This document shows positions 7,167-12,407 of a DNA stretch of 12,407 nt, piece after piece. Every line of letters begins with the position of its first letter. Position 1 is the stretch's first letter. The translations under genes and the position numbers were made by a program. This DNA comes from JBHIFB01 sp046760905 (lineage in GTDB: Bacteria; Gemmatimonadota; CAZMKB01): positions 1 through 12,407 of the forward strand of contig JBHIFB010000100.1 in assembly GCA_046760905.1 (NCBI GenBank), given 5' to 3'. The notes under the pieces were generated by a model that ran no database searches, was not told where the DNA came from, and saw only the letters and a program-made list of their open reading frames with translations.

Positions 7167-7535
7167 TTGAAGAGAAAAAGGGCTCACAAGAGAGTGGTCA
7201 AAAGCGTTGCAAGACTTCTTCTCGAGAAGAAAGCCCTCAGAGTCATTCTCATGGATCTCAGGAAAGTAACGATGACAACAGATTTTTTCATCATGGCCAC
7301 GGGAGAATCTGATACGCAGGTGAGAGCCATCGTCGATCACCTTATAGATGAGACGGTGAAGCGCAGGAAGACCAGGCCCTGGCACGTGGAAGGTTACGAG
7401 CTTGCCTACTGGGTACTGGTAGACTATGTGGATTTCGTAGTCCATGTCTTTCAACCCGAGGCGAGAGAATATTACAATCTGGAAAGATTATGGGGAGATG
7501 CAATTATTGAGGAGGTGGCGGATAAAACCTCTTGA
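7167..7535 (+). CDS. rsfS: Ribosome silencing factor RsfS
   Basis: RsfS binds L14 on the 50S subunit and blocks subunit joining when nutrients are short. The 122-residue product has the family motifs TDFFIMATGES (38-48), WVLVDYVDFVVHVF (82-95) and EAREYYNLERLWGDA (98-112). I prefer TTG 7167 because AGGAGGA (7157-7163) is just upstream, though the spacing is short (about 4 bases). TTG 7152 would put that site inside the gene, and GTG 7194 would match the usual family N-terminus but has no ribosome site. It follows rplI by 22 bases and closes the translation operon. The common neighbour nadD is not in this window. Confidence 0.94.
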   Translation: MKRKRAHKRVVKSVARLLLEKKALRVILMDLRKVTMTTDFFIMATGESDTQVRAIVDHLIDETVKRRKTRPWHVEGYELAYWVLVDYVDFVVHVFQPEAREYYNLERLWGDAIIEEVADKTS

Positions 7536-7628
7536 AACATTATAAGCCCAGGCAGGGTATCTTTATATGGGAGGTGATCGACACATAGAAATGATTGATC
7601 TCGTTCAGTAATTTTGAGGGTGATACTA

Positions 7629-10600
7629 ATGAAAGCCACGAAAACATTCTTACTTCTTTTGCTTTTTTCTACAGCCTGGATTTCCGATCTCACCCCTCAG
7701 TTCTATTACTATGATACATACTTCGGTAAGAACAAGGTTCAGTACAATGACTTCGACTGGCGGATCATAGAGACAGAGCATTTTCAGGTCTACTACTATC
7801 CGGGAGAAAGGCAGCTTGCGCTGGATGCTGCCCAGATGGCAGAGAGAGGTTATGGCCGCCTCTCAAGAATCTTATCTTACGAAATTAAGCACCCCATACC
7901 GCTCGTCGTTTACGCTTCACACACGGATTTCCAGCAGACCAATATCACCCTAAGCCTGATCGACGAAGGCGTCGGCGGCTTCACTGAGTTGTTCAAATCA
8001 AGAGTTGTACTCCCCTTCATGGGTTCCTATTCGCAGTTTGAACATGTCCTCGTTCACGAACTTGTCCATGCGTTTCAATATGATATCCTGTACGGGGCCG
8101 GTGTCCACAGCCTTGTAGGGAACCCGTTCGTCTTCCGGCCACCACTCTGGTTCGTGGAAGGTATGGCGGAATATCTTTCTGTCGGGATGGACAATCACAC
8201 AGAAATGTGGCTCAGAGATGCATCACTCGGCGGGTATCTCATACCTCTCGAGGTTCTCGACTATGTCCAGGATATACGCGTGTACAGATTCGGTCAGTCC
8301 GTACTCCATTTCATTGGTCAGAAATATGGCGACGAGAAAATCGGAGAGATATTGCAAAAATCTCCTCTTTACAAGAGCCTCGACAAAGCTGTGAAATCAT
8401 CCCTTGGCGTCGACATGAAGCAGCTGTCCAAGATGTGGCTTGAGGAAACAAGGAAGCGGTATCTTCCGCAGATAGCAGAGTATGAGAAACCTTCCCGCTA
8501 CGGGAAGGAGTTGAAAAATCACGTAGATGATCTGTCGAATTACAATCTGGCCCCTTCGATATCCCCAAGCGGGGATAAATTCGTTTACCTATCGGACAGG
8601 AGCCTGTACTCGGACATCTATCTCGCCTCCACACAGGACGGAAAGGATATAACCAAGCTCGTGGAAGGAGAGAGAAGTGCTGATCTGGAGTCGCTTAGGT
8701 TTCTGAGGACCAAATTCACCTGGTCCCCCGATGAGAAATACATCGCTTTCGTTGCAAAAGTCGGGAATGAAGATGCACTTTATGTCATGGACATCGAGAA
8801 GAAGAAGATCACGAAAAAGCTCACTTTTGGCTTTGATGGGCTTTACTCACCCTCATGGTCGCCAGATGCAGGTTCCATCGCTTTTGTTGGACTCGATGGT
8901 GGTGCCTCGGATCTCTTTGTAGTCAATCTCGAAACGGGAGAACTCAAGCGTTTGACCGATGACAGGTATTCGGATGCAGATCCCTCCTGGTCGCCGGATG
9001 GGCGGTTAATTGCGTTCTCAACCGACAGAGGGAAGGAAACAAACTTCACAACTCTGACTTTCGGCACAACGAACATTGCTGTCTATGATTCCCAGACCGA
9101 GGAGATAGAAATCCTCACCTCCGGTGAGGGGAAGAACCTAGACCCCGTCTTCTCACCTGAGGGAGATGAGATTGCCTTTATCTCAGACAGGACGGGAATC
9201 TCAAATATTTTCACCGTTGACATTGCTACCAAGAGAATATACCAGCTCACAAGCGTCCTCACCGGAGTGTCCGGAATACTCGAGGAGAGCTCGGCCATTT
9301 CCTGGTCGCCCCAGTCAAACATACTCCTTTTCTCTGTTTTCGAAGACGGGGGCTGGAACATTTACATGATGAGAGAACCGCAAAGGTTCAAAAAACTCGT
9401 ACCGCCTGCCGCCGAGGAACCCGAGATGGAGATCCTCGCATTGAAGAATTTAAACGGTGAGACGAAAGGCGAAAATGAGAAATCGAATGTTCTGGACAAA
9501 TCGAAGTTCGTGTATCTTAGAGACTTTTACTCAGATGAGGTAGACACCCTCACGGTGTTTGAGAAATTCGAAGCGGATGCGCAAGAAAGCCCTGCCTCTC
9601 TGCTCCCTGACACGACTCAGTTCTCCCTCAGGAGATACAAGCTGAAATTCACTCCTGATTACGTCTCCGGTGGAGCTGCTTTCGCTTCCAATATCGGTTT
9701 CGCCGGCCTCACGCAGATCGGTTTCAGCGACGTTCTTGGAAATCACAATATACAGCTTGCTGCGAACTTCTACCGGTCAATCAAAGATTCGGACCTTTTC
9801 TTCCTTTACTGGTACATGAAGAAGAGGACGAACTACGGGGTGGGATTTTTCCAGTACCAGAACAACTACATACTGTTTCAACCAACCAGCGCCTCGTCCA
9901 GGGATGAATTCGTAACCAGAACCTACAGAGGTTTTCAGGCGCTTATGTCGAGACCTTTCAGCAAATTCAACCGTGTTGAGCTTGGCATCAAGGGTATATG
10001 GATCAACGATGACATCTTCCAGCAGGATTTTCTCTTCCCTCAGATGTTTACGTTCCAGGGCAGCGAGAACCTGTTTTACATGGCTCCAACGCTCGCACTT
10101 GTTCATGACAACACCCTCTGGGGCTATACGGGTCCGATATCCGGTGGGCGGGCGAAACTCGAGGTAGAGAAGACCCTCGATTTCTCCTTCAATGATATAT
10201 CCTACCTCATGGTCATCGGCGACTGGAGGAGGTATTACAACGTCAGGCAGCGGTACGTGTTCGCGGTGAGAGTTATCGGGGCGATGAGCGGTGGCCCAGA
10301 TCCACTCGCATTCAGGATAGGTGGTCCCTATACTCTGAGAGGGCTCGACTACGGTGAGCTTAGAGGCACACGTATCGCTCTCACCAACCTCGAATTCAGG
10401 TTCCCACTCATCGAACAGCTCAGCCTCGGATGGCCACTCCCGTTATCTTTCAGGAACATAAGGGGTGTTTTCTTTCTTGATATCGGCGGAGCATGGAGCA
10501 GGATCGATGATCAGGAGGTGTTCAAGCCGTTCTCGGGAGGGTCCGGGCTCATAAAGCTTCAGGATTTGAAGGCGGGATATGGTTTCGGTATGAGACTCAA

Positions 10601-10703
10601 CCTTGGTTTCTTCGTTTTGAGATACGATCTAGCCCAGCCGACAGACTTCTCCAGGAGCACCGGGAAGGGCAGAAGCTACTTCTCCCTCGGCGCCGAGTAC
10701 TGA
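7629..10703 (+). CDS. Outer-membrane fusion: HExxH peptidase, TolB-like propeller and Omp85/BamA-type barrel
   Basis: The 1024-residue product begins with a signal peptide (about 1-20: MKATKTFLLLLLFSTA) with no lipobox Cys. Next comes a peptidase-MA-like gluzincin domain (about 30-290) with HELVH (143-147) and a likely third zinc ligand Glu177 in WFVEGMAEY (174-182). About five TolB/PD40 propeller repeats follow (about 300-595; SISPSGDKFVYLS, ADPSWSPDGRLIAFS and similar blades). A charged linker leads to a C-terminal barrel (about 670-1024) with GGPYTLRGL (898-906), a motif of Omp85-type barrels, and a terminal Tyr. I infer an outer-membrane barrel with a periplasmic protease-propeller part, perhaps acting in barrel protein quality control or secretion; the substrate is unknown. 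ATG 7629 is chosen over TTG 7614 because GAGGGTGA (7616-7623) precedes it and the signal peptide starts there. A 93-base gap separates it from rsfS. Confidence 0.85.
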   Translation: MKATKTFLLLLLFSTAWISDLTPQFYYYDTYFGKNKVQYNDFDWRIIETEHFQVYYYPGERQLALDAAQMAERGYGRLSRILSYEIKHPIPLVVYASHTDFQQTNITLSLIDEGVGGFTELFKSRVVLPFMGSYSQFEHVLVHELVHAFQYDILYGAGVHSLVGNPFVFRPPLWFVEGMAEYLSVGMDNHTEMWLRDASLGGYLIPLEVLDYVQDIRVYRFGQSVLHFIGQKYGDEKIGEILQKSPLYKSLDKAVKSSLGVDMKQLSKMWLEETRKRYLPQIAEYEKPSRYGKELKNHVDDLSNYNLAPSISPSGDKFVYLSDRSLYSDIYLASTQDGKDITKLVEGERSADLESLRFLRTKFTWSPDEKYIAFVAKVGNEDALYVMDIEKKKITKKLTFGFDGLYSPSWSPDAGSIAFVGLDGGASDLFVVNLETGELKRLTDDRYSDADPSWSPDGRLIAFSTDRGKETNFTTLTFGTTNIAVYDSQTEEIEILTSGEGKNLDPVFSPEGDEIAFISDRTGISNIFTVDIATKRIYQLTSVLTGVSGILEESSAISWSPQSNILLFSVFEDGGWNIYMMREPQRFKKLVPPAAEEPEMEILALKNLNGETKGENEKSNVLDKSKFVYLRDFYSDEVDTLTVFEKFEADAQESPASLLPDTTQFSLRRYKLKFTPDYVSGGAAFASNIGFAGLTQIGFSDVLGNHNIQLAANFYRSIKDSDLFFLYWYMKKRTNYGVGFFQYQNNYILFQPTSASSRDEFVTRTYRGFQALMSRPFSKFNRVELGIKGIWINDDIFQQDFLFPQMFTFQGSENLFYMAPTLALVHDNTLWGYTGPISGGRAKLEVEKTLDFSFNDISYLMVIGDWRRYYNVRQRYVFAVRVIGAMSGGPDPLAFRIGGPYTLRGLDYGELRGTRIALTNLEFRFPLIEQLSLGWPLPLSFRNIRGVFFLDIGGAWSRIDDQEVFKPFSGGSGLIKLQDLKAGYGFGMRLNLGFFVLRYDLAQPTDFSRSTGKGRSYFSLGAEY

Positions 10704-10807
10704 TTGTATTTTCTCCTATCTTACCCCTCTCTGGCCATCCCGGTTTAACATGCAGAATCATGGGTGGCGGTTCCGTCAGTTGATTTGAACATGTCGCACA
10801 GAAATCA

Positions 10808-10841
10808 TTCCCCCTCTGAGGCGGCTGCCTCAGAGGGGGAA
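10808..10841. terminator. Perfect 15-bp hairpin between convergent genes
   Basis: TTCCCCCTCTGAGGC (10808-10822) pairs perfectly with 10827-10841 around a GGCT loop. It lies in the 208-base gap between two converging genes, about 104 bases after the first stop and about 70 from the other, so a bidirectional terminator is likely. There is no T-run on the plus strand and only a weak one (TGATTTC) on the minus strand, so termination may depend on hairpin strength or other factors. Nothing else is visible in this gap. Confidence 0.6.
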
Positions 10842-10911
10842 AGCAGTTGATCGAGCATATGCGAAAAGTGCCAGCGACCGCTACATCCGTGGAAACGGCC
10901 GGGCCATTATC

Positions 10912-11991
10912 CTACTGTTCGACGTCGAAGTCCACCCAGTCAATTTGCACTATGCTTCCGATGTCAGGTATACCGTTTGCTACCCCGTCAATAGCCAGAA
11001 AGACCGTGTAGGAGCCCAAGGGGGTGGGCGCATCGAGTGCGGTGCCGGCATAGTTTCCAAGTGCTCCTGAATCCAGAGGATTCCCAATCCCGAGATTCCA
11101 ACCGAGTATTGGTCCATCACCGTCATAGGTGAGCCATCTGAAGGCTGGCTGCAGGGGTGTTCTCAAGGCGAGCCAGACGTCGCCATCATTTCCCAGTTCG
11201 GGACCGGCAACCACGGCATAGTTGATCTTGGCATTCGTCCCGTAGGGGATCTGGACACCCGCGTCGCCGCCGTTGACCTTGACATCCACCCAGGTCTCGG
11301 CCGGAGCGAGTGACATATCGTCGTAGTAGACCGGTGAAGCGCTATTGGCATAAAGGTCCACTGCAGCGATGTTAAGTACACCCTGGTCGTTACCGAACGG
11401 ACCTGCAGTCCACTGCTGACCGCCACCGAGTGTGGGATGGTCGGCCAACAGAGGATCATCAAGGAGCTGACTGTTGTAGAATATCTGGACCCAGTCTTCG
11501 TCCAGATCGACGTAGACGCGGATCTCAGACCATCCGTTTGTCACATAGGGGTAAGTGACGACGTCCCCTGGGGACCTTCCGCAATCGCAGTGGACATATC
11601 CGTCTGCCGAATCGAAGAAGATCTGAACCGACCACTCATAGGGACCGCTGGGATAGTTATAGGTGTTCAGCAGGATGAAATAACTCTCACCTGAAAAATC
11701 GCTCGGGATATACACCCAGGTCTTGTAGAACCACTTGTTTGATGTGTAGCCGGTGTATTGGTGGACAACGTCCGAGGCCCCTGTAATTTCGAGCGAGTTC
11801 TCAGGGCTCCTGGAATAAAGGTCTGAGACGAAGGCTCCGGCTCCTGGCCCCCACTCCTCCCAGCCCCCCTGGCCGACGATCTGGCTACCAGCTACATAAG
11901 AATCGAAGTCTTCAGACCAATCAGCAAGGGCAATTGCAGGCAGGCATAGGAGTGCCGCCAGGATCCAACTTGTAGGTGCGATTGTTCTCAC
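10912..11991 (-). CDS. Secreted jellyroll-like protein with C-terminal Ig-like module, function unknown
   Basis: The 359-residue product starts with a clear signal peptide (1-23, cleaved after AIALA). Residues about 24-230 look like a concanavalin/LamG-like beta jellyroll: it is rich in aromatic residues, with EDFDSYVAGS and GGWEEWG near the start and VYYDDMSLAP near the end (221-230). Residues about 234-359 form a second all-beta module (VDVKVNGGDAGVQIPYG, then DVWLALRTP) resembling a repeat common in secreted proteins of uncultured bacteria. There are no catalytic residues I can name, no transmembrane anchor, and no PEP-CTERM or type IX sorting tail. A close Cys pair (135 and 137) may bind or bridge. 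The start is GTG 11991-11989, with AGGAGG at 11998-12003 on the minus strand. It is expressed apart from the operon, from its own promoter. Carbohydrate or surface binding is a guess. Confidence 0.8.
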   Translation of the reverse strand: MRTIAPTSWILAALLCLPAIALADWSEDFDSYVAGSQIVGQGGWEEWGPGAGAFVSDLYSRSPENSLEITGASDVVHQYTGYTSNKWFYKTWVYIPSDFSGESYFILLNTYNYPSGPYEWSVQIFFDSADGYVHCDCGRSPGDVVTYPYVTNGWSEIRVYVDLDEDWVQIFYNSQLLDDPLLADHPTLGGGQQWTAGPFGNDQGVLNIAAVDLYANSASPVYYDDMSLAPAETWVDVKVNGGDAGVQIPYGTNAKINYAVVAGPELGNDGDVWLALRTPLQPAFRWLTYDGDGPILGWNLGIGNPLDSGALGNYAGTALDAPTPLGSYTVFLAIDGVANGIPDIGSIVQIDWVDFDVEQ

Positions 11992-12228
11992 GGCTTTCCT
12001 CCTTTCTTCGGCTCTCCCGGTTGAGCCTCAAACGAGATGGTTTTTCCGAATCAGTTTGTACTACCGTGACTGGTAGCGTAGCTGTTAGCGATTTGTTTTG
12101 TAGAATATCAGCGCCAACAGACGGAATCCCGCTTCATTCCGTGACGGTCTCTCTCTTGTATTCACCGGGACGTAGAAGCCTTTTCAGGTGCATGATATAC
12201 AGTAACTTCAAAATTTGTTTCTGCATTT
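11992..12228 (-). promoter_or_regulatory. Long structured 5' leader of the secreted-protein gene
   Basis: From the predicted transcription start (about 12228) to the GTG start, about 237 bases are transcribed. Three hairpins can be drawn: 12121-12127 with 12136-12142 (7 bp), 12061-12065 with 12072-12076 (5 bp) and 12010-12014 with 12023-12027 (5 bp, GGCTC/GAGCC). The last ends only six bases upstream of the AGGAGG site. I could not match it to a known riboswitch class by eye. It may be a regulatory leader, or simply a long untranslated region. Confidence 0.4.
12134..12226 (-). CDS. Possible leaderless 30-codon upstream ORF
   Basis: An ATG at 12226-12224 opens a frame of 30 codons (MQKQILKLLYIMHLK..., ending ...RETVTE) that stops at TGA 12136-12134. 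The ATG lies 8 bases after the -10 box, so the transcript would begin almost on the start codon, as in leaderless mRNAs. Its stop sits at the edge of the 7-bp hairpin 12121-12142, which resembles an attenuator layout. A 30-codon open frame is common by chance, and no homologue is recognised, so confidence is low. Confidence 0.2.
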   Translation of the reverse strand: MQKQILKLLYIMHLKRLLRPGEYKRETVTE

Positions 12229-12234
12229 AACCGC

Positions 12235-12264
12235 ATTATAGCATAGGATAGCTTTGGTTGTCAA
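12235..12264 (-). promoter_or_regulatory. Consensus sigma-70 promoter for the secreted-protein gene
   Basis: On the minus strand a perfect -35 box TTGACA (12259-12264) and a perfect -10 box TATAAT (12235-12240) are separated by 18 bases. This is a 12-of-12 match to the housekeeping consensus. Transcription would start near 12228 and run into the secreted-protein gene. It is the strongest promoter-like sequence in the window. Confidence 0.85.
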
Positions 12265-12349
12265 GCGAATAATTGAATGAGGAGTTTCACCAAGAATTTG
12301 TACTTTATTTGTAACCGTGTAAATACCAAAACCTTTAAATTCAATGTTT
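12265..12349. other. AT-rich spacer, nothing recognised
   Basis: This AT-rich stretch between the minus-strand promoter and the right repeat arm has no open frame of note. A poor plus-strand promoter-like pair (TTGTAC at 12298-12303, TAAATA at 12320-12325, 16-base spacer) is visible but not strong enough to call. Confidence 0.4.
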
Positions 12350-12371
12350 CTGGAACTCAGAGCCCTTAAGT
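12350..12371 (-). repeat. Right arm of a distant inverted repeat
   Basis: This segment matches the reverse complement of the segment near 343-364 at 21 of 22 positions. Beyond it, CCGCATGTGG (12390-12399) is the exact reverse complement of CCACATGCGG at 108-117, again in inverted orientation and in the same relative order. The right copy continues to or past the window edge, so its full size is unknown. Confidence 0.7.
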
Positions 12372-12407
12372 TCGAAGCTTCGCATTGACCCGCATGTGGC
12401 TCGCAGG

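Noticed and set aside
11992..12228. A known riboswitch (cyclic-di-GMP, glycine, TPP, cobalamin or fluoride) in the secreted-protein leader
   Set aside because: I looked for the conserved core sequences of these classes and did not find them; only short hairpins are visible.
12298..12325. A plus-strand promoter pointing out of the right edge
   Set aside because: Both boxes match the consensus at only about four of six positions in AT-rich DNA, and no gene start is seen downstream within the window.

Overview
The window looks like chromosomal DNA from a Gram-negative (diderm) bacterium. It carries a conserved translation and nucleotide housekeeping operon, followed by a protein with an Omp85/BamA-type outer-membrane barrel. 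The gene order prs-rplY-pth-hppA-ychF-rpsF-rpsR-rplI-rsfS, the membrane pyrophosphatase, the peptidase/TolB-propeller/barrel fusion and the secreted jellyroll protein together suggest an uncultured candidate phylum near the FCB or WOR-3/Eisenbacteria-like groups. That placement is inference; no rRNA is present to confirm it. TGA and TAG both end intact genes, so the code is standard.

Layout. Positions 1-440 hold no convincing gene: there is a strong hairpin at 1-49, a repeat arm at 344-365 and a candidate promoter at 398-425. A tRNA-Gln(TTG) lies at 441-512. From 555 to 7535 nine same-strand genes follow with short gaps or overlaps: PRPP synthetase, ribosomal L25/CTC, peptidyl-tRNA hydrolase, ion-pumping pyrophosphatase, YchF ATPase, S6, S18, L9 and RsfS. 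Between rpsR and rplI there is what appears to be the broken C-terminal tail of a DUF2232 (YybS-like) membrane protein gene. After a 93-base gap, 7629-10703 encodes a 1024-residue exported protein that joins a HExxH peptidase domain, a TolB-like propeller and an outer-membrane barrel. A perfect 15-bp hairpin sits in the convergent gap. On the minus strand, 10912-11991 encodes a secreted two-domain protein driven by a consensus sigma-70 promoter about 240 bases upstream. Its long leader contains several hairpins and a possible leaderless 30-codon ORF. The last ~60 bases contain an inverted copy of the repeat arm seen near position 350.

How the genes fit together. Prs makes PRPP for nucleotide synthesis, which yields pyrophosphate. 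HppA uses pyrophosphate to energise the membrane. L25, S6, S18 and L9 are ribosomal proteins, Pth recycles peptidyl-tRNA, YchF is a ribosome-associated ATPase and RsfS silences the large subunit. The cluster is therefore a growth-linked translation and energy operon. The envelope genes after it look like separate units. I found no CRISPR array, insertion sequence or toxin/defence system. The most unusual items are the three-module outer-membrane fusion, the DUF2232 remnant, the structured leader of the minus-strand gene and the inverted repeat pair at the two edges.
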